Program-made: the position numbers and the translations under genes | Part shown: piece after piece, positions 1-10,160 of the stretch | Layout of the letters: every line of letters starts with the position of its first letter | How positions within the stretch are numbered: the first letter of the stretch is position 1 | Notes under the pieces: generated by a model | Seen by the model: only the letters and a program-made list of their open reading frames with translations | Database searches by the model: none | What the model was told of the DNA's origin: nothing | Virus record (IMG/VR): IMGVR_UViG_3300037131_000051 | Location: 1 to 41,545 of that record | Strand: one strand, 5' to 3' | Source: a virus | Length of the DNA stretch: 41,545 nucleotides

Positions 1-731
1 GCGGCGGTGGTTCAGGTGCCATGGCGACCGCGACGGTTGCGGGCGGTCCCGTGACCGGCATCACGATCACCAACGGGGGCGGCGGGTACACGTCCGCGCC
101 GACGATCACCATCTCGGGCGGCGGTGGCGCAGATGCGGCGGCGGCGGCTACGGTCGGGGGCGGCCCGTTGACTGGCATCCTCCTCACCGACGGGGGCAGC
201 GGCTATACCTTCACGCCAAACATCACAATTTCTGGCGGAGGCGGTACCGGCGCGACGGCGACAGCGACGGTTGTGGGCGGAGTTGTAACCGGCATCACGA
301 TCACCAACTTAGGCGGCGGCTACACTTCCGCGCCAAACGTCACCATATCGAGCTCCGGCGGCACGGTGAACCTGCAATATCCCGCAGTCAAGGTCACGAT
401 TGGGCTTCCCTACACTGCGCAGGCTTGTACGCTGCCGCTCGTCCTGCAGATGGACGCCAACGGCCAGGGCAGGACAAAGAACCTCAACAAGGTCTGGCTC
501 AGGCTCTTCCAGTCGAGCGCGATCTTCGCCGGGCCCTCGCCGGCGTCGTTGACCCAGTACAAGCAGCGCACCACCGAGAATTACGGCCAGCCGCCAAACC
601 TGGTGACCGATGAAGTCGAGATTACCATTCCGGCCAGCTGGCAGACCTCGGGCCAGGTGACCATCCAGCAAACAGATCCGCTTCCGCTCACACTGGTCGG
701 CCTCACAGTGGAAGCAGTGATCGGAGGATAG
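1..731 (+). CDS. Tail tubular protein B (T7 gp12-like), C-terminal part
   Basis: This is the C-terminal end of the gene that begins at 37891 and runs off the right edge. The frame (first full codon at base 3) matches the right-edge frame once the 96-base terminal overlap is merged, giving a protein of about 1429 residues. It begins inside the Gly/Thr-rich 39-residue repeat array and ends in about 120 non-repetitive residues (from about base 360) that resemble the C-terminal end of nozzle proteins. The role is the distal part of the short tail. The stop TAG (729-731) is two bases before the next gene's ATG. No independent gene start is implied at base 21; that ATG is only an internal codon of a repeat unit. 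Confidence 0.8.
   Translation, partial: GGGSGAMATATVAGGPVTGITITNGGGGYTSAPTITISGGGGADAAAAATVGGGPLTGILLTDGGSGYTFTPNITISGGGGTGATATATVVGGVVTGITITNLGGGYTSAPNVTISSSGGTVNLQYPAVKVTIGLPYTAQACTLPLVLQMDANGQGRTKNLNKVWLRLFQSSAIFAGPSPASLTQYKQRTTENYGQPPNLVTDEVEITIPASWQTSGQVTIQQTDPLPLTLVGLTVEAVIGG
9..359 (+). repeat. 117-bp tandem repeat array, left-edge part
   Basis: Three units starting at 9, 126 and 243, each 117 bp (39 codons), continue the array at the right edge (units at 40990, 41107, 41224, 41341 and 41458). The unit at 243 is almost identical over about 100 bp to the one at 41224. After 360 the periodicity stops. The repeated peptide has a Gly-rich turn, a TITISGGGG strand and a GITITNGG strand, which suggests a beta-solenoid or beta-prism-like rod. 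Confidence 0.85.
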
Positions 732-733
732 CT

Positions 734-1486
734 ATGAGCACGATGGCATCACCACTGACTGCCGAATGGGAGTCCTCACCGTCTTTCCTCACCAGCACAT
801 GGAACGACGTCGAGAATTTCTTCACCGGCGCGAATGCGAACACCAACGGCATGAACGCTGCCCAGGCCTCGACCGCCAAAGGGGCTACGGCCATGCAGAA
901 CGCCGGCCTGTTGATGTCGATCATGGGCGGCGTGAACTCTGCCATTGGCGGCTACTTCCAAGCCAAGTCGCAGCAGTACCAGGACAAGTCGCAGGCGCTG
1001 AACCTGACCTACCAGGCCGACATGGCCAGCATCAACGCCCGGTCGGCCGAGTACTCGGCCCAATCAACCCTTGAAGCCGGGCACAGCCAGATCGAGAACA
1101 TGACGATGGCCGCGGGCCAGCAGAAGGCCTCGACCACGGCGACCATGGCAGCCCACGGCATCGCGCTCGGCTCGGGCAGCGCGCAGGAGATCTCCGCCAG
1201 CCAGGACATCGTGAAGGACATCAACGCCTACACGATCAACGCCAACGCCACCCGCGCCGCCGCGCAGGATAGAACCCAGGCGACGAACTATCAGAACCAA
1301 GCTTTGATGGACCGGACCGGCGCACAGAACGCGCTCCGCTCCGCGGATTCCATCAGCCCGTTCGCCTCGATGACATCGAGCCTGTTGACCTCGGCCTCGT
1401 CCGTGGCCAGCAACTGGAACAACTCGCAGCGGCTCAAGATGATGATGGCAGGCGGATACATGCCCAGCGGAATGGTGACACAGTAA
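734..1486 (+). CDS. Internal virion protein, T7 gp14-like
   Basis: A 250-residue protein, Ala/Gln/Ser-rich and mostly helical. A Gly-rich hydrophobic stretch at about residues 55-75 (MSIMGGVNSAIGGYF) is followed by a long Gln/Ala-rich amphipathic region. This is the pattern of small core proteins (T7 gp14 class) that leave the virion and sit in the outer membrane during DNA ejection. Its position directly after tail tubular protein B and before two larger core proteins repeats the T7 order gp12-gp14-gp15-gp16. The start lies two bases after the upstream stop, and the stop TAA is followed at once by the next ATG. The assignment rests on order and composition, not on a catalytic motif. Confidence 0.65.
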   Translation: MSTMASPLTAEWESSPSFLTSTWNDVENFFTGANANTNGMNAAQASTAKGATAMQNAGLLMSIMGGVNSAIGGYFQAKSQQYQDKSQALNLTYQADMASINARSAEYSAQSTLEAGHSQIENMTMAAGQQKASTTATMAAHGIALGSGSAQEISASQDIVKDINAYTINANATRAAAQDRTQATNYQNQALMDRTGAQNALRSADSISPFASMTSSLLTSASSVASNWNNSQRLKMMMAGGYMPSGMVTQ

Positions 1487-3709
1487 ATGGCCGATATCAC
1501 AAACAGCTTTGTTCCTTCGGTAACGACGGCCCCCATCGGCGTCTCTCCCATGACCGCGCAGCCGGTGCAGCCCATGCAGAACGCCGCGCCCGGCCAAATG
1601 CAGCAGATAGGCGCGGCTACCGAACACCTCGGCCTGGAGACCCAGGACATCGGCGAGCGGATACAGAACCAGCTCGACGACGCGATGGCAAAAAACGCAG
1701 AGTCGAAATTCCTGCAGACCGCCATGACCATTAACAACGGAGATGGCACGGCCGCAAACCCCGGCTACCTGCACCTCAAGGGTGAGGCTGCCATCAACGG
1801 CCTGGCTGACGCCCAGACAGCCCTCGCCAAAGCCAAACAGGCCGGCGCCGATAGCCTGTCGAGCGACTTCCAGAAGGCGATGTACAACCGGGTGGCGCAG
1901 CAGCATCTGTTGTCGTTCGGCGCCCAGATGGTCGACCATAACTTCACGCAGGTGTCCGATTATGCGGCGCAAGCGTCTTTCGACCGGGCGCAGACCTATG
2001 CGACAAAAGCCGCGCTCTCAGGATCGAGTTACGGTCAGACCGACGCCGATGGACAGCCCACTGGCGATTACTACACCGCTCACCAAGCCGCCATATCCGA
2101 GGCTCAGAATGCTTTGCTGGTATCAAAGGGATACCCCATCGGAAGCGATCCCTCCAACGCCGGTGTACTCAAGATCACAACACTGATGGGCCAGGGCGCG
2201 CTGATGCAGGCGATAGACGCCAAGCAGCCGTTTACCACGGTTCAACGGATGTACGACGACATGAAGGGAAAAGGCGAGCTTGACGTTCAGGCCATCGACA
2301 GCATGGGCAAACAGGTAGCGTCCTACGTTGCTGCAGATCAAGGCCGCACGATTGTCAACCAGAGCCTGAGCGATGCCCAGCGCGCCAGCCAGGGCCAGCC
2401 AACATCGGCCACTGGTACACCCGATTATCACCTCCCGATCAAGGGAGCAGGAATTACAGCAGCCCCCTTCGATAAGGACGCCGGCGGCGTCGAGGTTACT
2501 ATTCCGGCCAATACGCCGGTGCAGGCCCCAGCAGCTGGCGTAGTGACCGCGGCGGGACCAAACGAGGACGGAGTTCCGTCTCTCGAAATCAAGCACCAGA
2601 ATGGATCTGTCACAACTCTCGCCGGCCTCAATGCTTTCAATGTGAAAGTTGGCGACCAGGTGCAGTCGGACGAAAACGTAGCCACCAGCGGATCCTCGGG
2701 AAACCAAAAGGCGCCTTCGGTTTTCTGGTCACTCTCTGACCCCAAGGGCAACGCCGTCGATCCAACGCAGGCGGGTCTGCCTCCGGTTGACACCTCAAAG
2801 ATCACCGACGAGAACGTTCTGCACAATGCGCTAGATAGCATCCGCACGCAGATCACCGACCCCAAGCAGCAGGCCCTGGCTACCGATGAAGCAGAGTCCA
2901 TCGTCAAGATAAACCAGCGGAACGATAACGCCCAGAAGGCGCAGATTCTGCAGCAGGCCACCAACCAGTTCTACCAATTTGCGAATGACCATCACGGCAC
3001 GTACAGCATGAATTCCATCCCCCAGACGCTTCAGGCCCAGATTCCCCCAGAAGCGCTTGCTAGGTTCAAAGATATCGTGGCGAATCCGACGCCCACAAAA
3101 GACGACGTTAACACGGTCGCGGGGTTCTATTTACACCCGGAAACGCTCACTGTGGCCAACGTTCAGGCAGCACGGCCCAACTTGTCGGATTCGCGATACC
3201 TATCCCTGCTGGGCGATGCGCAGGCCATGGCGAGCGCGCCTCCAAAGCTGCTCGCCGTCACGCTCGACAAAGAGCAGCTCGATGCCACGCTCGTGAACAA
3301 CCCAGGATTCAAGAACCTCGTAGACCCCAAAACCGGTACGGAGGAGTTTGTGGAATCCACCAAGCTACGAGGGAACATCCGCGACCAGATAGATGCCGAG
3401 CAGACGCGCACCGGCCGCGAACTCGACCGAGCTGCTAAGCAGAAGATCATTGACACAACTCTGATGAACTCGGTCTCTGTGCCGGGTGCCGTCTTTGGCT
3501 CAAACCAGTTGTCAGCATTTGAGCTGACTCCGCCACAGCAACAGAAGGCATTCGTGACGGTTGGTGCGCAGAAGATCCCGCTCGCGTCGATCCCAGCCGA
3601 TCAGCGCGCTCAAGCGATCACGGCTCTCCGTGGCAGAGGGATACCAGTAACCGAGCAGGCGATTGCTAACCTGTGGGTCCAGGCCGGAAAGCCAGGAGCG
3701 ACGAAATAA
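1487..3709 (+). CDS. Internal virion protein, T7 gp15-like, with degenerate M23/LytM-like domain
   Basis: A 740-residue Ala/Gln-rich protein, the middle of three ejected core proteins by gene order (T7 gp15 is about 747 residues). Residues about 310-428 read like an M23/LytM beta-barrel: a PIKGAGITAAPF lead-in, an ANTPVQAPAAGVVTAA strand, an IKHQNGSVTTL strand, a KVGDQVQSDENVATSG turn and a final strand where functional enzymes carry HxH. Here that strand is SVFWSL, and the first-motif HxxxD is also absent, so the zinc ligands appear lost. By inference the domain binds peptidoglycan or is structural rather than hydrolytic. The ATG follows the upstream TAA directly; the stop overlaps the next gene as TAATG. 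Confidence 0.7.
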   Translation: MADITNSFVPSVTTAPIGVSPMTAQPVQPMQNAAPGQMQQIGAATEHLGLETQDIGERIQNQLDDAMAKNAESKFLQTAMTINNGDGTAANPGYLHLKGEAAINGLADAQTALAKAKQAGADSLSSDFQKAMYNRVAQQHLLSFGAQMVDHNFTQVSDYAAQASFDRAQTYATKAALSGSSYGQTDADGQPTGDYYTAHQAAISEAQNALLVSKGYPIGSDPSNAGVLKITTLMGQGALMQAIDAKQPFTTVQRMYDDMKGKGELDVQAIDSMGKQVASYVAADQGRTIVNQSLSDAQRASQGQPTSATGTPDYHLPIKGAGITAAPFDKDAGGVEVTIPANTPVQAPAAGVVTAAGPNEDGVPSLEIKHQNGSVTTLAGLNAFNVKVGDQVQSDENVATSGSSGNQKAPSVFWSLSDPKGNAVDPTQAGLPPVDTSKITDENVLHNALDSIRTQITDPKQQALATDEAESIVKINQRNDNAQKAQILQQATNQFYQFANDHHGTYSMNSIPQTLQAQIPPEALARFKDIVANPTPTKDDVNTVAGFYLHPETLTVANVQAARPNLSDSRYLSLLGDAQAMASAPPKLLAVTLDKEQLDATLVNNPGFKNLVDPKTGTEEFVESTKLRGNIRDQIDAEQTRTGRELDRAAKQKIIDTTLMNSVSVPGAVFGSNQLSAFELTPPQQQKAFVTVGAQKIPLASIPADQRAQAITALRGRGIPVTEQAIANLWVQAGKPGATK

Positions 3710-6700
3710 TGCCACCCCCGCAGAGCATCTACGATTCGATCTTGAACGTCCCATCCGCACCGACGACGGCACCAGCACAGCCAGCGCCGAACGCCTACGA
3801 CAGCGTGCTGGACGAGCAGGATCAGCAGAGCAACCAGCAGCTTATGCAGTCGATCTCTGCGGCTGCTGGGAAGGATGCGAACCTCGAGGGCGAAGCACAA
3901 CGCCTCGGATTCCAGACCGGCGTTGGCCCAGATATCGCCCGGCGCAACATGGATGAAGTGCGGCGTAGGGCAATGATCCTTGACGCTCAGGACCGGCAGC
4001 TGGGGGCGAGCAGTCCGATCCTCGCGCGCCAGCTCTCCGACCCCAACTTCGCCGCTATAGCGCACGACCAGCTCGACAACCTCTCAACGACCGAGAAGAT
4101 CTTCAATTGGATCAAGTCGGCCCCTGCTGCGGCCATGCAGATGCCGTATGACATCTGGGAACAAGCCAACGCCGGAAAACTCGCTTATGAGCGGGACATG
4201 CTTGGCTGGAAAACGACAGCTGGCATGGCGACCGCGGGCGATGCTAACCGGCTCCTTGAAATCAAGGACGAACTGAACGCCTATGGGCCGGAAAAGACAT
4301 GGGCGGGAAAGCTCTCGAACTTCACGGGCTCATTTGCGCCCATGGTTGAGCACGGCGTAACAGTCGGCTCCGAGGCGGGACTGGCAACAGGCGGCGTGGC
4401 GGCAATTGCCGGAGCTCCGACCGGCCCTGGTGATTTAGTCATAGCACCAACCGCGGCGATGACCGCATTCGGCGCTGGGTTCAATACCACGATTGGCGTC
4501 GAGGGAGTGCAGATGGCTCGCGGCCACGCGTACCTCGACATGATAGATAGGGGCATCGACAAGGACACGGCGCTCATGGCCTCGGCTGGCGTTGGCCTGA
4601 TCAACGGCGCCCTGCAGATGGGAGCCATGAAGATAATCGGGCACCCCATAGAGCAGGCTGTCAGTGACGCGTTCAGCAAGGCTGTCGGAGACAAGATCGC
4701 CCAGGGATTGGTTCGCCCGTCGGTAGGCAAGGCGGTTTCCGGTGCGCTGTTCGGCGCAGCTGGGAGAGCGGGAGCAACCGGCCTCGATATGGGCGCTCAG
4801 GATCTTGTCTCGCAGATCGGTAGCAGCCTCGCCGGGTACAAAGACACGGGCAAGTTCGACCCCATCCAGACCTCGCGCGTAGCCGATGCCTTCCTTAACG
4901 GCGCGCTGATCGGTGGCGTGATGGGCGGGGCCGGAGACATGATTAAGCTGCACGCGGACATGTCCCGGGCGGCGGATGCTGACCGCTCGCAGCAGTTCTT
5001 CACCGCGCTATCGCAAAACGCCGCCGACTCCAAGGTCCGGGAGCGCAACCCGAATGCCTACGAGAACTTCATCGCCAGTCAGGCGGACGGTTCCGGCGCA
5101 GAAAACACTTACATCGACGGCCAGAGGATGGCTGAGTTGCTACACCAGAGCGGCGTGGATCCGGTGGCGGTCGAAAAGGTTGTGCCTGGGTTCTCCAAGC
5201 AGTTGGTGGAAGCGCAGGGGTCCGGCGGAGATGTGGAGATCCCGACCGCCAAGTTTGCCGCCCACATTGCCGGTACCGAACTTGGCAACTCGATGATCGA
5301 GCACATGCGCCTCGACCCTGAAGCCATGAGCGTGTCCGAAGCGAAGGACTTCCAATCCAGGGTGCAGGAGATGACGACCGAGGCGAAGCTGAACGCCGCC
5401 GGCAGGATGGCGACCGATGCCGGCTTTGCGCAGAGCGCCCAGAACGTCGAGGACAAGGTATTCGAGCAGATTCAGGCCACAAAGGCGTTGCCGGATGATG
5501 CCGCGCGCACGAACGCGCAGGTCATGAGCAACATGATCGCTGCCAAGGCGAACGAAACGGGTATGACTCCCGAGGCCTTCTATGAGAAGTACAAGCCGGG
5601 CATTCAACGGGCAGTTGGGAGCAATGTTGGGACGCTCGACGAACCATCTCTCGAGCACGCCAACATCCTGAACCAAAGCGGCGACTTTGGCACGGTGCAT
5701 GAGCAGTTTTACCACGATGACAAGGGAGCGATTAAGCAGCTTTTGGCGGATAAGGACGGGGAGGCGGTTGCCGCGCTGCATCATCCTGATGTGGGTGACA
5801 TCGACCTTGTTTACGGGAAAGAAGGGACGCCAGAAAAGGATTACAAAGACGGCTACGGGCTGGCCAAACTGGCGATAAAGCACCCGGAAGTTGTCGCAGA
5901 CTTGCAGGGCCACATTGATCAGTTGCACAAAAAGTCAGAGACCGATAACCGCATAGTTCTTGAGGGTAACAATGGAAGAGCTGTCGTAAGTAAAAACTGG
6001 CTGGGAGATAGCAAGAAGTGGCTCTTAACGGCCTACCAAAGCGCAGAGGAGCTTTCGGCAGCAAAGGATGGGACTATTGGCGACACCGATCACGCTGAAC
6101 CAGCGTTTCCCGCTAGCCAGGAGGCCGAAAGCTCTTCTCTGAATATGGGACGAAACGGGAGAAAAGTCAACGGAGATGACATCCTGCATCAGTCACTGCC
6201 CGAAAACGTGCGCGGCGGATACGATCCCATCACCCGGAACATCCTGCTCGGAGACAAGTCAAACTTCACCACGTTTGCTCACGAGACCGCGCACTGGTAC
6301 CTGAGCGTGCTCTCTGAGATGTCGCGCGATCCCAACGCCTACAGCGGCATCAAGGGCGACATGGACACGCTCATGAAGTGGTTTGGCACCACGAGCGACC
6401 AATGGAAGCAGTGGGACGACGAACTGAGTCAGACCGGGAAGATCAACCCCGAGCAGGCTAAGTACCATGAGCAGTTCGCCTATTCGTTTGAAAAGTATCT
6501 AGCCGAAGGGAAAGCTCCCACCGAGGAGCTGCAGGGCGTCTTCCGCCGTTTCTCCCGCTGGCTCAAACAGGCTTATCTGTCGGTCGGCGACAACATCAAC
6601 GCCATCTACAAGCGGGAGCACGGCGTCGACCTGCCTGACGCGAACAACGAAGTGAAGCAGGTGATGGACCGGATGCTGGCCTCGGACGAACAGATCAAAC

Positions 6701-9700
6701 AGGCGGAAGCCGAGCGGCACATGGACCCCGTCCTGAAAACCAAGCCCGAAGGTTGGGACGACAACAAGTGGGCAGCATACCAGCAGATGGCGAACGAGGC
6801 CTCGGAAGACGCTTCCTCTAAGCTCACCGCGTCCAGCCTTCGCCAAATGCAGTGGCTCTCGAATGCCAAGAGCCGGATGCTGAAAGAGATGCAGGCGCAG
6901 CACGACTCTCTCCGCGCAGAGACGCGCGAGGAGGTCGCCGGCGAGGTGCGGAAAGACCCGGTTCGCCAGGCGATGGAGTTCTTCAAGAACGGGAAGATGA
7001 CCGGCCCCGACGGCGAAGAAATCGAGGCCACCGAAGGCCACAAGCTGGACAAAGATGCTGTCCATTCCATGTACCCCGAATCTGCGTTAGGGGAACGTCC
7101 CGACCTGTCGAAGCTGCGCGGCATGACCGCTGCGGAGGGTGGTCTCCATCCTGACCTGGCTGCCGAGATGTTTGGCTTCGACTCTGGCGACCACATGATT
7201 CGCAACATTGCCGATGCAAAGCCGGAAGCCGACGAGATCGACGCCAGGACCGACCGGCGCATGCTCGACCGGTACGGCGACATAAACGACCCCGAGAGCA
7301 TGAATCAGGAAGTCGAGAAAGCGCTCCATAACGAGGCCCGCCAGCGTTTTGTTGCCGTCGAGATGCGCCACCTGCAGAATTCAACAGCTCCGGTGCGCGT
7401 GATGATGAAGGCCGCGCAGGCGGCTGCTGAGAAGATGATCGACGAGCAACCGATCGGGGATAGCAGCCCGCGCGAGTACACCGTTGCTGCGACCCGCGCC
7501 GCTCGTGAGGCAGAAGATGCGATGCGGCGCGGCGATAGCGCAGGCGCCGCAAAAGCGAAGCAGAATCAACTGCTGCAGATCTCGCTGGCCAAGGCCGCAA
7601 CCGAAGCGCAGGAGGAAACACAGAAGACCCTGAAGTACCTCGGCAAGTTCGACAAGCCCAAGCTGGCGATGACGAAGGCAATCGGCGCGGACTATATGGA
7701 CCGCATCAACGAGCTGCTGGCTGGGTACCAGATGTCAGCTCGGACGCCGGTGGGCGAAGGACGCGAGGATATCAGCTCCTGGGTGCGCTCGGAGTACAAC
7801 CGCACTGGAATCATGCCAGCGGTCAGCGACGACATCATCTCCACCATGGGCCGGATGCACTGGAAGGATATGAACCTCAACCAGCTGCGCGACCTGAACG
7901 ATGCAGTGACCTCGCTCGACTACATTGGCCGCAAGCGCAAGCTCATGCAAATGGGAGAACAGCAGCGCAGCGTCGATGACGTGATGGAAGATGTCAGGGC
8001 TGCTCTCTCTGGCGTGAAGCATACGGATCCAATCGACCTCCGCGCCGACCTTGCGCACGCCAAGGGGCTGGACAAGATCTCTACTCAGTTTCTGAAGGCC
8101 AAAGAGTGGGGGCGCTCAATCGATGCGGCTTTAATCAAGATGGAGCAGTTATTCCAATGGCTCGACGCCGGCAAGGACGCGGGGCTCAAGGAAGCGCCCA
8201 TCGACGGCCCGATGCAGTCTGTCTTCCGGATGGCAACGACTGCCGAAGGGCGAGAGCGTACGATGCGCGCAGGCTCCGCCGAAGCCCTGAGAGCGCTCGG
8301 GGAGAACCTGAAAGGGGCGAAGGTCGACCTCAACGAAGTCCTCGACGTGCCTGAACTCTGGCGCAAAGCGAGCGGGGCGAAGATGTACCGGGAAGAGCTG
8401 CTTGCAGTCGCGCTCAATATGGGCAACGAGGGAAATCAGGAGAAGCTGCTCGCCGGGTACCAGTGGAGCCAGGGGCAAGTGATGTCGGCCATCAACCGGC
8501 TGCTGTCGAAGCCAGAGATGGAGTTTGTGCAGGGAGCCTGGGATCACATCGGCTCCTACGCCGGCGACATCAGCGAGCTGCAGCGCCGGCAGACGGGCGT
8601 CACACCTATCATGGTCGACCCGACGATGCTGGCGACGAACCATGGAATTTACAAGGGCGGCTATTATCCTGTCGTTTATGACGATTTTCAGGACCGCAAC
8701 ATCGAGCTCAAGAACGCCCAGAATGCAGATGCCCTTTTTGAGAACAACTACGCGCGCCCCAGCACGGCCAGCGGTCACACCATCGACCGTACCGGCTACA
8801 CAGGGCCGATCCACCTTTCGCTAGGGGTAATTGCCCGGCATCTTGACCAGGTGACGCATGACCTCGCATGGCGCGAGCCGATTGCCGATATGAATAAGAT
8901 TCTGAGCGACGAGCGGCTGCATGACGAAATCGACCAGACTTATGGTCGCGAGTACTCGCGACAGCTTCGCCCGTGGCTGCAGGCAATGGCCAATGACAAG
9001 GTATTTAACACGGCAGGCGACTCAGCCTGGGAGAAGTTCTACCGCGGAGCGCGCAGCAACGCAACCATGGTTGGGATCGGCTTCCGGCTGTCCACCATGG
9101 AGATCCACGGCCTGTCGGCGCTGTCAAACTCGATCGGAGAGGTCGGTACCAAGTGGTTTGCCAAAGGCGCGGCCCAGTTTGCTGGGTTCGACCGGATCCA
9201 AGCCACCAGGGACTTTGTCTACGAGCGGTCGCCGGAAATGGCGAACCGCATGAACGAGATCGACCGCAATGTGCACGAAGCCATCGACGAAATCAACCGC
9301 CGCCAGGCCTCGCTCACGGCACCGAGCGCGGCGACGAAGGTGCTCGACGGAGCGCGCAAGTTCGCTTTTCTGGGAGTGTCGGCGATCGACATGGCATCGG
9401 CTATGCCGACCTGGATGGGAGCGTACTTGAAGGGGATGGCCAAGGCGGAAGACGGGGGATTGAACCTCTCCGAGGAAGACGCCATCGAGAACGCCAACCG
9501 AGCAGTTCGAAATGCGCACGGCGGCGGCGGTACCAAGGACATGGCCGCGATTCAGCGCACGAAAGGCGTAACATCGCTGGCCACCATGTTCTATTCGTTC
9601 TGGAATCACATGTACCAGCGGCAGAGGGACCTAGGGAAGGGAGCGCTCGCGATGGCCAAGGGACAGGGCAGTGTTCGCGACATGCCAAGGCTACTCGCCA

Positions 9701-10143
9701 GAAGCTTCTTCTATTTCGCGGTGACTCAGATGATTCACGCAAGTCTCAAGCCGGGGACAGGAAAAGACGACGACGGGTCTCTCGGAGGGTATCTCAAGCA
9801 TCTCGGCGAGGAGATGGGTCTGGGCTTCGTGTCCGGAGTGCCGGTATTGCGCGACCTGGCTGGTGCCTACGTCAACGGTCGCGACTACTCCATCTCCCCG
9901 CTTGAGCAGTCCGGCAAGTCGATTGTAGCCGCGGCCACGGACGCCACGCACCTGGCCGAGGGAGAGCCCGCCAGCAAGCACGCCTTCGAGCATGGCGCGC
10001 AGGCTGTGGGCTACACATTCGGGATACCGACGTCCCAGCCGGCGGCGACGACGAAGTTCCTCTGGGATGTGGTCAACGGCAACCAGGACCCGCAGGACCT
10101 GAGCGACTGGTGGAAGGGCATGCAGACCGGAAAGATCAGGTGA
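3709..10143 (+). CDS. Giant polyvalent internal virion protein (gp16 position) with PBECR-like nuclease and HExxH zincin domains
   Basis: A 2144-residue protein, the third and largest core protein by order. I choose ATG 3709, which overlaps the upstream TAA (TAATG); an in-frame start at 3673 lies inside the upstream gene. Layout: an N-terminal helical region; a Gly/Ala-rich hydrophobic segment at about residues 205-410 that may insert in membranes; a module at about 650-780 with DIDLVYGKEG and a C-terminal AVVSKNWLGDSKKWLLTAY strand, matching the phage Barnase-EndoU-ColicinE5/RelE-like (PBECR) nuclease type found in polyvalent proteins; HETAH at residues 858-862, a zincin HExxH motif; then long charged helices; and a C-terminal region with hydrophobic patches. 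It is probably ejected into the cell with the DNA. T7 gp16 (about 1318 residues) has a lysozyme-like domain instead. Domain names are by motif recognition only. Confidence 0.75.
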   Translation: MPPPQSIYDSILNVPSAPTTAPAQPAPNAYDSVLDEQDQQSNQQLMQSISAAAGKDANLEGEAQRLGFQTGVGPDIARRNMDEVRRRAMILDAQDRQLGASSPILARQLSDPNFAAIAHDQLDNLSTTEKIFNWIKSAPAAAMQMPYDIWEQANAGKLAYERDMLGWKTTAGMATAGDANRLLEIKDELNAYGPEKTWAGKLSNFTGSFAPMVEHGVTVGSEAGLATGGVAAIAGAPTGPGDLVIAPTAAMTAFGAGFNTTIGVEGVQMARGHAYLDMIDRGIDKDTALMASAGVGLINGALQMGAMKIIGHPIEQAVSDAFSKAVGDKIAQGLVRPSVGKAVSGALFGAAGRAGATGLDMGAQDLVSQIGSSLAGYKDTGKFDPIQTSRVADAFLNGALIGGVMGGAGDMIKLHADMSRAADADRSQQFFTALSQNAADSKVRERNPNAYENFIASQADGSGAENTYIDGQRMAELLHQSGVDPVAVEKVVPGFSKQLVEAQGSGGDVEIPTAKFAAHIAGTELGNSMIEHMRLDPEAMSVSEAKDFQSRVQEMTTEAKLNAAGRMATDAGFAQSAQNVEDKVFEQIQATKALPDDAARTNAQVMSNMIAAKANETGMTPEAFYEKYKPGIQRAVGSNVGTLDEPSLEHANILNQSGDFGTVHEQFYHDDKGAIKQLLADKDGEAVAALHHPDVGDIDLVYGKEGTPEKDYKDGYGLAKLAIKHPEVVADLQGHIDQLHKKSETDNRIVLEGNNGRAVVSKNWLGDSKKWLLTAYQSAEELSAAKDGTIGDTDHAEPAFPASQEAESSSLNMGRNGRKVNGDDILHQSLPENVRGGYDPITRNILLGDKSNFTTFAHETAHWYLSVLSEMSRDPNAYSGIKGDMDTLMKWFGTTSDQWKQWDDELSQTGKINPEQAKYHEQFAYSFEKYLAEGKAPTEELQGVFRRFSRWLKQAYLSVGDNINAIYKREHGVDLPDANNEVKQVMDRMLASDEQIKQAEAERHMDPVLKTKPEGWDDNKWAAYQQMANEASEDASSKLTASSLRQMQWLSNAKSRMLKEMQAQHDSLRAETREEVAGEVRKDPVRQAMEFFKNGKMTGPDGEEIEATEGHKLDKDAVHSMYPESALGERPDLSKLRGMTAAEGGLHPDLAAEMFGFDSGDHMIRNIADAKPEADEIDARTDRRMLDRYGDINDPESMNQEVEKALHNEARQRFVAVEMRHLQNSTAPVRVMMKAAQAAAEKMIDEQPIGDSSPREYTVAATRAAREAEDAMRRGDSAGAAKAKQNQLLQISLAKAATEAQEETQKTLKYLGKFDKPKLAMTKAIGADYMDRINELLAGYQMSARTPVGEGREDISSWVRSEYNRTGIMPAVSDDIISTMGRMHWKDMNLNQLRDLNDAVTSLDYIGRKRKLMQMGEQQRSVDDVMEDVRAALSGVKHTDPIDLRADLAHAKGLDKISTQFLKAKEWGRSIDAALIKMEQLFQWLDAGKDAGLKEAPIDGPMQSVFRMATTAEGRERTMRAGSAEALRALGENLKGAKVDLNEVLDVPELWRKASGAKMYREELLAVALNMGNEGNQEKLLAGYQWSQGQVMSAINRLLSKPEMEFVQGAWDHIGSYAGDISELQRRQTGVTPIMVDPTMLATNHGIYKGGYYPVVYDDFQDRNIELKNAQNADALFENNYARPSTASGHTIDRTGYTGPIHLSLGVIARHLDQVTHDLAWREPIADMNKILSDERLHDEIDQTYGREYSRQLRPWLQAMANDKVFNTAGDSAWEKFYRGARSNATMVGIGFRLSTMEIHGLSALSNSIGEVGTKWFAKGAAQFAGFDRIQATRDFVYERSPEMANRMNEIDRNVHEAIDEINRRQASLTAPSAATKVLDGARKFAFLGVSAIDMASAMPTWMGAYLKGMAKAEDGGLNLSEEDAIENANRAVRNAHGGGGTKDMAAIQRTKGVTSLATMFYSFWNHMYQRQRDLGKGALAMAKGQGSVRDMPRLLARSFFYFAVTQMIHASLKPGTGKDDDGSLGGYLKHLGEEMGLGFVSGVPVLRDLAGAYVNGRDYSISPLEQSGKSIVAAATDATHLAEGEPASKHAFEHGAQAVGYTFGIPTSQPAATTKFLWDVVNGNQDPQDLSDWWKGMQTGKIR

Positions 10144-10160
10144 TAAGCAGCGGTTTGGGC

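Noticed and set aside
1064-1972. Long minus-strand open frame opposite the core-protein genes
   Set aside because: It is the complement of two well-supported plus-strand genes and reads as Arg/His/Gly-rich sequence without domain features.
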